Shown here: in pieces, positions 27,001-34,230 of the stretch
Layout of the letters: each line of letters begins with the position of its first letter
How positions within the stretch are numbered: position 1 is the stretch's first letter
Source: an uncultured Collinsella sp.
Lineage (GTDB): Bacteria; Actinomycetota; Coriobacteriia; Coriobacteriales; Coriobacteriaceae
DNA length: 43,117 nucleotides
Reading direction: 5' to 3'
Assembly: GCA_934654765.1 (NCBI GenBank)
Contig: CAKUGX010000005.1
Span: 1-43,117 of the forward strand
The notes under the pieces: generated by a model
Told to the model about the DNA's origin: nothing
The model's database searches: none
The model's input: the letters and a program-made list of their open reading frames with translations, nothing else
Made by a program: the position numbers and the translations under genes

Positions 27001-27237
27001 CTGGTCAGCAAGGTGTGCAAGTCGTTCCATGTCGATTGTGGCGCGCTCGAGATGCCCTATGCCAAGACCGATGCCTACGCCGCGCTCGAGGCGAGCCGCC
27101 GAGCCCTCACCATCGCGGGCGTGGACGGCACGCGTCTGGCTTGCGCTCGTACCGAGGACGACCTGCCCCACAATGTCAATCCGACGAACATTGCCACGGT
27201 ATCCGAGGTCGTGACCGAGGTTATCCGTCGTTCGTAG
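24040..27237 (+). CDS. Membrane M28-peptidase-like protein with huge acidic insertion
   Basis: The protein is 1065 aa. ATG 24040 is chosen over upstream codons because GGAG (24031-24034) precedes it and MANTQNYINHLL begins the family-like part. Residues 1-240 resemble the start of an M28 aminopeptidase (VVVVAHYDSPRAE, His138 and Asp140), with hydrophobic segments at ~56-95 and ~162-208. Residues ~915-1065 resemble the end (GHDIWFVATGASDCDGAG, FFINLESVGAG, DLPHNVNPTN). Between them lie ~650 residues rich in Glu, Ala and Pro. The usual NDxxSG and GxEExGL metal motifs appear as NKSSVA and GASDCDGAG, so catalysis may be lost. The insert includes an AEA-rich coiled segment (~525-570) and repeated T-x-S/T-F-E/D units (~577-625). 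Confidence 0.75.
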   Translation: MANTQNYINHLLQNTGITPACSEEERLAAEDIAQIFRNHGFDPEVQEFNAPAPSRLAFAVTGILAFAGALLMGIGGGIGLVGTLLAIAGAVLYVLERTGHPVVSRLGKTGVSQNVIAYHKASGPLASPRNRPVVVVAHYDSPRAELLAREPYASYRALIAKLLPIATVAPAAVAVLRILPLPGALKVLLWIVAILASLVALANAANIISNRYILPYTSGAVCNKSSVAALLGVMDNVAPFQGENEFPDDVPFDTYFGEQKRRAEEMARAAAEYAAAQQQNDYGNTIEYEEPAYEEDEFGQPIAPDAQTEPEQGEAFDEQIEGFEGASADETLIGAIVPEDQNQAVQAEEFNDEVPAAEPAEEPVAAEPEPKLYRNAAGNIRFGSDAIRALGMLPESCTLDYEEGEEPTFEPEPAPVVTAPAPVVAMDDESAAVTAAVAEPEAVSAIDPAAGLDILAPAAPAQDVTDESDDDYVEQPRRVSYESDTDFSAEIPAATPHADIASAFSSIGASASNFFKGALAKGKKFVDDFEEKRAAAREAAEQEAIAQQQAAEAARERAAQEFEQNEAMQSVPVDAAEATTSFESQQPASTDVVEATTSFEAQQHVDSTMSFDAAQFDSTITFEKQGTAIAEPLPVSDEQGDAVDDDEPIDAAEIQDAAEDEAVEANPDEEQYAAAEQDDSAEVEQEEVPAVSEAPETDESRPYSTQIFTMPTPSGSGATVADVAPTQDETVDSLMAQISSQASPRPQMNVPDPASAPSPAPSSSPLASVPDPSLPSMKQANVASRTSLFDLPDPSAQVNDPFATAQGPEPTSAPVAPPMPVASGAQPIETISAPAPAAPKPRKRGLGGLFGRKKKNEQDSMSDWLGVEDDYDAKKSGRGIGSWDNFEDDNDGWKGGATSSDGASSEDMLSAVASMGDDELLGHDIWFVATGASDCDGAGMKAFLASHRDKLRGVFFINLESVGAGRLSVVTVEGEQQLLKGDRRIMNLVSKVCKSFHVDCGALEMPYAKTDAYAALEASRRALTIAGVDGTRLACARTEDDLPHNVNPTNIATVSEVVTEVIRRS

Positions 27238-27258
27238 ACGGAGCTCTAAGGAGTCAAC

Positions 27259-27477
27259 GTGTTTTCGTATATTAAGCGCCATTGGCCTGTCTACGTGATT
27301 TTGACCTTGATCGCCATTGCGTTAGGATTTGGGGCTGCCTACATCGTGGGTGCGAAGGGCTCGACCCCCGCCTCCGCAATCAGCGAAGAGGTGGAGCAAG
27401 AACAGAGCACGGGTGCCGATGGGATTCCTGAGTCCGAGCAGGCAATCGTTGATGGTGGATCTTCGTCTGCAGAGTAG
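27259..27477 (+). CDS. Small single-span membrane protein
   Basis: The 72-aa protein starts at GTG 27259 behind AAGGAG (27248-27253), 21 bp after the M28-like gene. One hydrophobic segment (VYVILTLIAIALGFGAAYIVG, about 11-31; the first 20 residues carry the core) is followed by a short acidic tail (EEVEQEQSTG). The family is not recognised. It may be a partner of the upstream membrane protein. Confidence 0.7.
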   Translation: MFSYIKRHWPVYVILTLIAIALGFGAAYIVGAKGSTPASAISEEVEQEQSTGADGIPESEQAIVDGGSSSAE

Positions 27478-27500
27478 ATACGGCGATTAAAATGATTGAA

Positions 27501-27536
27501 AGCGGGCGAGCCGGGGGACTGGCTCGCCCGCTTTTT
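27501..27536. terminator. Bidirectional terminator between convergent genes
   Basis: A 12-bp perfect stem (27501-27512 with 27521-27532, 8-base loop) is followed by TTTTT on the plus strand. The minus-strand side has a weaker T-rich flank. It can end both the small membrane-protein gene and the adhesin gene. Confidence 0.9.
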
Positions 27537-27543
27537 CATCGCG

Positions 27544-30500
27544 CTAGCGCTTCTTTGGGTTCGACCTAAGGCGAGCGAACCATAGGGTTGCGGCACCCGA
27601 GGTCAGGAGCGCGGTGATGCAAGCGGCGATGGGAGCTGATCCTGTTGCCGGTAGGTCCTGCGGTAGGGTACAGCGTTGAATGACACGGTCCTCGTCATGT
27701 GACTCAAGTTTATCGCCGCCGCCGTTGCGGCAAAGATCGACGCGCGCGCTGTTGGTGAGTGCAGTTTGGGGCGTATAAGCCGACGTTGCCTGCATGTGCA
27801 CGACTGCGCCCCGAGCGTCTGTGCCAAGGATTGCTTTGGCATCGTCAAGGTCGTCGTGCTCATCTTTGAGATCATCACGGGTCCAAGAATCCGCATCGCT
27901 TCGAGTCGTAAAGTCGGCGGCTACCGCACCGTATTCAATGCGAATGCCCGTCACGACGGTATTGGATGCAAGGTCGAGTTCTTTCGCCTCGAGTGTGGTG
28001 GATTCCGTGGTCGAGACATCCGCCTTCCAGAGGTGCCAGCCGTCGTAATCGACGAGGCGGCAATCCTCACCCAGGCTCTCTTTTACTTCGTCGGACTCAA
28101 GCCAAGGATTTTCGTGCCCATCGTCAAGCGTCGCGTTTGCCGGCTCATCGACGTCTGTCGAGTCCAACGGCGTCGTGCGATACCACACGTTGCACAGACC
28201 GTTGAGGTCGCCGATGGCGACGGGGGTTTCGATTGAGACGAATCTCGCCGTGCCGTCTTTGGCGCACTCAAGATCATCGGTAATCGTAAACTCATCAACC
28301 CAAGTAGCGGAATCGTTTCGAGCATCGATGGTATAGGAGAAAAGCCCATCCGTATTGGTTTGCATCGCGGCGCGGTTTTTTCCATCGCCGTTAGCCAACA
28401 GATCCTTCCCGATAGGTTGGACAAGTTCCTGACGCTTGTCGACCTGTCCTTTGATCTCGATGGGCGCATCCTTCATCGCGACGGATTGGACTTCTCCCGT
28501 ATCCTTTATTTCAAACGTTATCTCCTCGGCAAGGTCATAGGTCCGCGGAGACATCGTTTCGCGCAACGAGTAGGTGCCGGGTGCAAGATGTTCGACGCGG
28601 TGCGGCTTGTCGGATGAGGTCCAAGAGTCTATTTCGGTTTTATCGGGACCATATAAGGTGAGTTGTGCGCCTTTCACTTCCTGCTCTCCGCTTGCATCGA
28701 CCTTGGAGATATCAACCTTGGTGTAATCGTCGGATACGTTAAGCCGTGCTTCTACAACGGGTGTTTTCTGGTCGGCATAAGTAAGGTCGACAATATGGGA
28801 TGTCCGATCGAGTAAGAAGCCTGCCGGCGCTTGAGTCTCGACAACCTCGTAGTGCGCGGTGCCAGATCCCAGCGGGAGGTCGTCCGCGCGTGCTTCTCCA
28901 GTTTCATCCGTCGTGACGGTAGCGACAGTCTCACCGTCGAGCGCGGCGATGCTACCGTCGGGGCGCACGATATCACCCGAAGCACGGATCTCAAAGATGG
29001 CGCCCGCGAGGCTGCTGCCGTCTACGGCATCGGTTTTAACGATCCTGATGTTTCCGATCGCGGCGTGGTCATAATACGAGGCGATTGCAACGGGCGTTAG
29101 GTTTATATCGGCGGGTATGTTTACCTCGATCTCTTCGCCGACAAGATAGGGCTCTTTGGCCGAGGTTTCGCGTACATAATAGGTGCCCGGCACGAGCGAT
29201 TCGGGCAGTGTGACGGTCCCGGTCGTGTCAGTCGTAAAGGTGTCCATTACGTTATGTGCTGGATACCAGCAAGTTTGTGAGACAGGTTTGTGATTGCTGT
29301 CGAGTAGTTGGAAGGTGAATCCGGCTAGTGGAACAGAAGCGCCTGTTTGGGCATCGCGTTTTACAATCTGGAGATGCGTCGACAGAGCGTGGTTGTCCAC
29401 GATATATTGAAGCTCGGTGCCGTCGGAAATCTGATTAGCCTCGACGGTCCATTCCCCCGCACGTTTAAAACCCTCGGGGACGGTTTCCGGAACCTCACGA
29501 ACCGTGTAGCCGGCGCGGTCGTATGGGACGGCTCCGTGGACACCGGCTGGTCGCTTGCCTGTGCCAAACCATGCTTCGGGCTGGTCTTTGGTGGAGGCAA
29601 AGCCATAGATGTTTGTAGTCAGTGTGCCAACAACCTGCTGAGAGCTGTTACTGACAACCTCAAAGACAACATCTCCTGCCGGCTGCTCCAGGCCGGATTG
29701 ATCGTTATTGCCGTAGTCCTTGAATTTTGAAATCTCAAGGTTAAACGCAATGGGGATATCGGAAATGCGAGATTCGATCTCGACCACGCCTGAATCGCCG
29801 AGTTGGTCGGCTCCAACGGTGTAAGACCAACTGTCACCGGAGGGCAAATAGCCCTCGGGCGCCTTCGATTCATAGATGGTAAAGGTTCCCAGGGGGACAT
29901 CGGTGAGGGTAGCTCGACCGCTTTCATCGGTCCTGAGAGTTTGTGTCCATCCAGGGGTTGATTGCGATACGCACACGAATTCTGCTCCTGCGAGCGAAGC
30001 CCCAACTTGGGGGCCTGCATTCGTTGCGGCGTCGAGCTTTACAATGCGCAAGGTAATGGTGCCGGGTTGTTCATCAATGGTGACGTATCCGCCGTTATCC
30101 GTCGTGGTAAAGGCAATGCGATCGTGCCGGGGGATATAACCAGCTGGCGCTGTTGTCTCAACTAGGTAGTATGCCGTGTTGGGTAGGAGTGTTGCCTGCG
30201 CTCGACCGTTGCTGTCCATCTGGACGGTGCCGACACGTGCGCCGCTGGCGCTCTCAAAAACATCGAATGTTGCCCCATCAAACTGATAAGTATTGTTTCC
30301 GCTGGTAATGGCAGCGTTTGCAGACTGCTTTTGGAAGGAAACAGAGACCGCCGGTAGTACATAGAGCATGTCTTGACGTTTGCTGCCGCCCGATACGGTT
30401 CCTAGATAGCGCCGCGCGCGGTGCGGAGCGGCTTTGATGCTTCCTGATTTTGCGCTGTCGTGGAGCCATCGCGCAGCCGCCACGACTTCATTGTCGGCGG

Positions 30501-30975
30501 TAAAGTGCCCACTCTTGGTTTTGCCCTGAGCGGTCGTGTAGGAGTAGGTGCCGTCGACATGGGTAGTGCCGTTGAGCATCCATACGGCAAGCTGGGTGGC
30601 GGCGCGGGCGCGATCGGGTGAAAGATGGTAACCGCCAAACGACGTGGCGGTAGGATATCCGTGACAAACGATTGCCGCGAACTCGTCGTCGAGCCACACC
30701 CAGCCTTGATCAAAGTTGAGCCATGGGCCGTCCGGCTTGGTGGGGCCGGGGCGCTCCTGGTTCATGCAGTAGGCAATCGAGGCGTCTTGAGCTTCATACT
30801 TGCCGATGAAGAAGGGCCCACAATCATCGCTAATAGTGCGGAAGCCGAGCTGGTCGTAGCCATCGACGGCAAATGCGGCTCCCGGTGCCAGGCAGCCGAA
30901 CAGCAGGAAGAGGAGCAGGAGCAGCGGACCTGTTGCGATTGCGCTGTGGACAGAGTGCGTGGGTGCGGTGGACAT
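27544..30975 (-). CDS. LPXTG-anchored thioester-domain adhesin with Cna-B repeats
   Basis: The 1143-aa protein starts at ATG 30975 behind AAGGAG. A signal peptide (1-36) ends in APGAAFA. A thioester domain follows: AYCMNQ with Cys70, and ATQLAVWMLNG with Gln128, the pair that forms an internal Cys-Gln thioester able to bond host amines. Several SpaA/Cna-B-like domains come next, recognisable by VETTAPAGYIP, ESKAPEGYLP, REVPETVPEGF, RETSAKEPYLV, ETQAPAGFLL and RETMSPRTYDL. After a ~230-residue acidic domain, the sortase signal LPATG (about 1108-1112), a hydrophobic segment and NPKKR close the protein. It is transcribed alone; no pilus partner or sortase gene lies nearby. Confidence 0.93.
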   Translation of the reverse strand: MSTAPTHSVHSAIATGPLLLLLFLLFGCLAPGAAFAVDGYDQLGFRTISDDCGPFFIGKYEAQDASIAYCMNQERPGPTKPDGPWLNFDQGWVWLDDEFAAIVCHGYPTATSFGGYHLSPDRARAATQLAVWMLNGTTHVDGTYSYTTAQGKTKSGHFTADNEVVAAARWLHDSAKSGSIKAAPHRARRYLGTVSGGSKRQDMLYVLPAVSVSFQKQSANAAITSGNNTYQFDGATFDVFESASGARVGTVQMDSNGRAQATLLPNTAYYLVETTAPAGYIPRHDRIAFTTTDNGGYVTIDEQPGTITLRIVKLDAATNAGPQVGASLAGAEFVCVSQSTPGWTQTLRTDESGRATLTDVPLGTFTIYESKAPEGYLPSGDSWSYTVGADQLGDSGVVEIESRISDIPIAFNLEISKFKDYGNNDQSGLEQPAGDVVFEVVSNSSQQVVGTLTTNIYGFASTKDQPEAWFGTGKRPAGVHGAVPYDRAGYTVREVPETVPEGFKRAGEWTVEANQISDGTELQYIVDNHALSTHLQIVKRDAQTGASVPLAGFTFQLLDSNHKPVSQTCWYPAHNVMDTFTTDTTGTVTLPESLVPGTYYVRETSAKEPYLVGEEIEVNIPADINLTPVAIASYYDHAAIGNIRIVKTDAVDGSSLAGAIFEIRASGDIVRPDGSIAALDGETVATVTTDETGEARADDLPLGSGTAHYEVVETQAPAGFLLDRTSHIVDLTYADQKTPVVEARLNVSDDYTKVDISKVDASGEQEVKGAQLTLYGPDKTEIDSWTSSDKPHRVEHLAPGTYSLRETMSPRTYDLAEEITFEIKDTGEVQSVAMKDAPIEIKGQVDKRQELVQPIGKDLLANGDGKNRAAMQTNTDGLFSYTIDARNDSATWVDEFTITDDLECAKDGTARFVSIETPVAIGDLNGLCNVWYRTTPLDSTDVDEPANATLDDGHENPWLESDEVKESLGEDCRLVDYDGWHLWKADVSTTESTTLEAKELDLASNTVVTGIRIEYGAVAADFTTRSDADSWTRDDLKDEHDDLDDAKAILGTDARGAVVHMQATSAYTPQTALTNSARVDLCRNGGGDKLESHDEDRVIQRCTLPQDLPATGSAPIAACITALLTSGAATLWFARLRSNPKKR

Positions 30976-31229
30976 GGCTGCTCCTTATCCCTCGTGCGCC
31001 GCATGGGGAGGTTGCGACGCGTGGGATGAGGCTACCCCCGAGGTTCATGCGGGTAAGTACCGGAAGCTGACCAAAAGCTTGCCCGATTTCTGACAAATTG
31101 GGCCCATATGGAACAATCAAATAAAATTGCAGGTAAAAGATGGTGAAATAAGGACGCCAGAGGTCCCTATCTCCACAATTGGACTGTTTTCCAGACGATT
31201 CTCCACAGCTAAAACAAGCATCGCCACCC

Positions 31230-31259
31230 TTGTATCGAACAAGACAACCGCGTTATACT
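31230..31259 (+). promoter_or_regulatory. Promoter of tRNA-Gly
   Basis: TTGTAT (31230-31235) and TATACT (31254-31259) are 18 bp apart. The mature tRNA begins 13 bp later. Confidence 0.6.
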
Positions 31260-31272
31260 AGCCAACACACAA

Positions 31273-31347
31273 GCGGGCATCGCCAAGTGGTAAGGCATCA
31301 GCTTCCCAAGCTGACCCGCGCGGGTTCGAGTCCCGTTGCCCGCTCCA
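31273..31347 (+). tRNA. tRNA-Gly (anticodon CCC)
   Basis: The acceptor stem is GCGGGCA paired with TGCCCGC. The D-arm is GCCAAGTGGTAAGGC, and the anticodon arm TCAGC-TTCCCAA-GCTGA carries CCC. The T-arm contains GTTCGAGTC. Discriminator T and an encoded CCA follow. All arms close. It has its own promoter and terminator. Confidence 0.97.
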
Positions 31348-31357
31348 TTCGAATTTC

Positions 31358-31390
31358 AGGCACGGTAACGTTTCGCTACCGTGCCTTTTT
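31358..31390 (+). terminator. Terminator of tRNA-Gly
   Basis: A 10-bp perfect stem (31358-31367 with 31377-31386) is followed by TTTTTC. It lies 10 bp after the encoded CCA. Confidence 0.88.
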
Positions 31391-31479
31391 CAATAAAGTG
31401 CCGGGACTCGAACCCGACAGGGTGCGAGCGTTAAATAAACGCGAAGCGTTTATAGCGAGCAGGCAAGGTCGCCGATAGG
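31391..31479. other. Leader of the repeat array with stacked hairpins
   Basis: It contains an antisense T-arm-like piece (GGGACTCGAACCC near 31403), a hairpin ATAAACGC-GAA-GCGTTTAT (around 31435-31453) and the 5' part of GTCGCC-GATA-GGCGAC (around 31469-31484). The GAA loop style matches the hairpin inside each of the three 59-bp repeats that follow. No gene is seen from the tRNA terminator to purB. Confidence 0.55.
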
Positions 31480-31538
31480 CGACCGCAGCCGGTGCGGATT
31501 TGCGAAGCAAATACGCGGACGTCCCGTTGCCCGCTCCA
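31480..31538 (+). repeat. 59-bp direct repeat, copy 1, ending in a tRNA-Gly 3' end
   Basis: The copy begins CGACCGCAGCCGGTGCGG, has a hairpin ATTTGC-GAA-GCAAAT, and ends GTCCCGTTGCCCGCTCCA. Those last 18 bases equal the 3' end of the upstream tRNA-Gly, including CCA. Confidence 0.9.
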
Positions 31539-31610
31539 TCGAGCGCGGGAGACCTTGGGACGGCCAATTCAACAAAGTCTTCCCCATCGTCTCCGTGAAT
31601 CCGAGGAGAT

Positions 31611-31669
31611 CGACCGCAGCCGGTGCGGATTTGCGAAGCAAATACGCGGACGTCCCGTTGCCCGCTCCA
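31611..31669 (+). repeat. 59-bp direct repeat, copy 2
   Basis: It is identical to copy 1 over all 59 bases and starts 131 bp after it. The sequence following both copies starts TCGAGC, then diverges after GGGAGA. Confidence 0.9.
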
Positions 31670-31744
31670 TCGAGCATGGGAGACAGCCGGGAGTGTCAGA
31701 TTCAACCCATATTGCCCGCGCATAGGCGTAGGTCCGGGACATGC

Positions 31745-31803
31745 CGACCGCAGCCGGTGCGGATTTGCGAAGCAAATGCGCGGACGTCCCGTTGCCCGCT
31801 CCA
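31745..31803 (+). repeat. 59-bp direct repeat, copy 3
   Basis: It has one change from copies 1 and 2 (ATAC to ATGC beside the hairpin) and starts 134 bp after copy 2. The 72-75-bp spacers between copies are unlike each other except at their first ~14 bases. Confidence 0.9.
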
Positions 31804-31905
31804 ATTCCAAAATGTTAGGTTAATGCCTGCTGCCCATACTTGCACCCGCGCACGGTACAATGGTTGGGTTACGACCAACGTGCCAATAACCAAAAAGGAG
31901 CCGCT

Positions 31906-33252
31906 ATGATCGATCGCTATACCCGCCCGGAGATGGGACACATCTTCTCCCTCGAGAACAAGTACGCCATTTGGCAGGAGATCGAGGTCCTGGCCTGCGA
32001 GGCCCAGGCGGAGCTCGGCAAGATCGGCATTTCTAAAGACGAAGCCCAGTGGATCCGCGACCATGCCAACTTTGAGAAGGCAAAGGTCGACGAGATCGAG
32101 GAGGTCACGCGCCACGACGTCATCGCCTTCCTGACCAACATGAAGGAGTACATCGACGCCGATGTTCCCGAGGGCGACCCCAAGCCCAGCCGCTGGGTTC
32201 ACTATGGCATGACCAGCTCCGATCTGGGCGACACGGCTCTGTGCTATCAGCTCACCCAGGCCTGCGACCTGATCATCGAGGACGTCAAGAAGCTCGGCGA
32301 GATTTGCAAGCGTCGCGCCTTTGAGGAGCGCAACACGCTCTGTGCCGGCCGCACCCATGGCATCCACGCCGAGCCGATGACCTTCGGTATGAAGTTTGGC
32401 TCTTGGGCATGGGAACTCAAGCGCGATCTGGATCGTCTTGAGGACGCCCGCAAGAACGTTGCCTTCGGTGCCATCTCGGGCGCTGTTGGCACGTACAGCT
32501 CCATCGAGCCGTTTGTCGAGGAGTATGTCTGCGAGCACCTGGGTCTGGTTCACGACCCGCTGTCCACGCAGGTTATCAGCCGCGACCATCACGCCTATCT
32601 CGCCGGCGTTCTCGCCACCACCGCGGCCACCTGCGAGCGCATCGCTACCGAGGTTCGCAATCTGCAGAAGACCGATACGCTCGAGGCCGAGGAGCCGTTC
32701 CGTAAGGGCCAAAAGGGCAGCTCCGCCATGCCGCACAAGCGCAACCCCATCACCATGGAGAAGGTCTGCGGTCTGTCGCGCGTCGTGAAGTCCAACGCCC
32801 AGGTTGCCTTCGATAACGTCGCCCTGTGGCACGAGCGTGACATTTCGCACTCCTCTGCCGAGCGTGTCGCCCAGGCCGACAGCTTCATCGCCCTCGACCA
32901 CATGTTCCAGTGCCTCATCCGCGTTATCGACGGCCTGCAGCTGTACCCTGCCCGCATGATGGCCAACCTCAATAAGACCCGCGGCCTCATCTTCTCCTCC
33001 AAGGTGCTGCTGGCCCTCGTCGACACGGGCATCACCCGCGAGGACGCGTACGCCATTGTGCAGGAGAACGCCATGGCAACTTGGCACGAGGTGCAGGATT
33101 GTGTCTCCGGCCCCACCTTTAAGGAGCGTCTCGAGGCCGACCCGCGCTGCACCGTCAGCCAGGAGAAGCTCGACGAGATCTTTGATCCGTGGGACTTCCT
33201 CACCCGTATCGACACGGTCTTTGATCGTCTGGAGCAGCTGAGCTTCGAGTAG
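31906..33252 (+). CDS. purB: Adenylosuccinate lyase
   Basis: PurB cleaves SAICAR to AICAR and adenylosuccinate to AMP in purine synthesis. The 448-aa protein carries the fumarase/aspartase family signature as SSAMPHKRNP (catalytic loop). The TSSDLGDTAL motif (YGMTSSDLGD) and the catalytic-His segment AGRTHGIHAEP are also present. ATG 31906 follows AAGGAG (31895-31900); the frame is open farther upstream into the gap, without another ribosome site. It stands alone with its own terminator, apart from purC 7 kb downstream. Confidence 0.97.
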   Translation: MIDRYTRPEMGHIFSLENKYAIWQEIEVLACEAQAELGKIGISKDEAQWIRDHANFEKAKVDEIEEVTRHDVIAFLTNMKEYIDADVPEGDPKPSRWVHYGMTSSDLGDTALCYQLTQACDLIIEDVKKLGEICKRRAFEERNTLCAGRTHGIHAEPMTFGMKFGSWAWELKRDLDRLEDARKNVAFGAISGAVGTYSSIEPFVEEYVCEHLGLVHDPLSTQVISRDHHAYLAGVLATTAATCERIATEVRNLQKTDTLEAEEPFRKGQKGSSAMPHKRNPITMEKVCGLSRVVKSNAQVAFDNVALWHERDISHSSAERVAQADSFIALDHMFQCLIRVIDGLQLYPARMMANLNKTRGLIFSSKVLLALVDTGITREDAYAIVQENAMATWHEVQDCVSGPTFKERLEADPRCTVSQEKLDEIFDPWDFLTRIDTVFDRLEQLSFE

Positions 33253-33294
33253 GCTGGCTTTATTCGACCGCTTGCGGATACATTTCAACCATTG

Positions 33295-33328
33295 GCGCCT
33301 TGCCCGTCTTGGGCGAGGCGCTTTTTTT
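33295..33328 (+). terminator. Terminator of purB
   Basis: An 11-bp stem with one G-T pair (33295-33305 with 33311-33321, loop of 5) is followed by seven T residues. Confidence 0.92.
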
Positions 33329-33393
33329 CGTTGCTGCCGCAGGCTCCGGTAATAGAATGAAAATTCGGCTGCTGTTTTGATGAAAGGAGGCAC

Positions 33394-34230
33394 GTGCCCA
33401 GACGTATTAAACGAGGCGCTATCGTCTCGTTTGTGCTCATACTCTTTGTTGCCGTCTGTGCGGGCGCCCTGACGTATACCGTTCGACGCAGTCCTTCCTC
33501 CTCGAATGAAGCCGATAAAGATCTCCCGGTGCTCAAGATTGGCGTTACGGATAATGACCCCTATGTGTATGTCGATACCACAGGCGATTACGCCGGTATC
33601 GATATCGATATCGCCCGCGAGGCCTGCAAGCGTGCTGGAATCAAACCGCAATTTGTTGACATATCTTGGAATGATCGCGATCGCCTGCTCAAAAACGGCG
33701 ATATCGATTGTCTGTGGTGCGACTATTCGCCCAATTATCGCGAAGACGTTTATTACTGGACTGAGCCGTATCTGACCGTGACAGTCTCGGTCGCCGCCAA
33801 GAAAACGAGTGGTATCAAGGGTTTGACGTCTCTCGATGGAAGCAAGACCATTGCGGTGATTGCGGGTTCGGTGAGTGAACGCCGATTGCTTGCCGGGGAC
33901 CTGGGTATCTCGCCGGATGTGCACGTCAAATCATATGGCTCTGCCGAACTCTGCAAAGCTGCCCTGGTCAAAGGTTATGTTGACTGTTGGATGGCGGACG
34001 TTCAATCGCTCGACCGGCTCGTCGCGCAGTATCCCGGTGTTTATCGCGTGTTTGCCGACGACGTTATGACAGTTGACCTGGGCGTTGCGTTTGAGAACAG
34101 CTATGAAGGGGAGTACGTCAAAAACCTCAATACCGTGCTGTTCGACATGGATCGGGACGGCACGATTGATCGTATTGTGAGCAATTACAAGGCAGGAGCG
34201 ACGGCGGACGGGCAAAGGGCGGAATCATGA
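33394..34230 (+). CDS. Membrane-anchored solute-binding protein (family 3)
   Basis: The 278-aa protein starts at GTG 33394 behind AAAGGAGG. An N-terminal membrane segment (about 8-30) without a lipobox is followed by a periplasmic-binding-protein fold: LKIGVTDNDPYVYVDTTGDY, then GIDIDIAREACKRAG, typical of amino-acid-binding family 3 proteins. It overlaps the diguanylate-cyclase gene by 4 bp (ATGA). No ABC permease or ATPase lies nearby, so sensing rather than transport seems more likely. Confidence 0.88.
   Translation: MPRRIKRGAIVSFVLILFVAVCAGALTYTVRRSPSSSNEADKDLPVLKIGVTDNDPYVYVDTTGDYAGIDIDIAREACKRAGIKPQFVDISWNDRDRLLKNGDIDCLWCDYSPNYREDVYYWTEPYLTVTVSVAAKKTSGIKGLTSLDGSKTIAVIAGSVSERRLLAGDLGISPDVHVKSYGSAELCKAALVKGYVDCWMADVQSLDRLVAQYPGVYRVFADDVMTVDLGVAFENSYEGEYVKNLNTVLFDMDRDGTIDRIVSNYKAGATADGQRAES

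Noticed and set aside
31397..31416. Antisense tRNA gene
   Set aside because: Only a T-arm-like piece is present; no acceptor, D or anticodon arms can be drawn around it.
31480..31803. Possible CRISPR array
   Set aside because: Only three repeats, of 59 bp, with 72-75-bp spacers that share their first bases, no cas genes, and repeat ends identical to a tRNA.
31376..31810. Overlapping open frames on both strands encoding similar peptides
   Set aside because: They arise because the 59-bp repeat is open in several frames; no ribosome sites and the peptides repeat with the DNA.
31840..31861. Promoter TTGCAC / TACAAT upstream of purB
   Set aside because: The spacer is only 10 bp; no better -35 element found at 16-18 bp.
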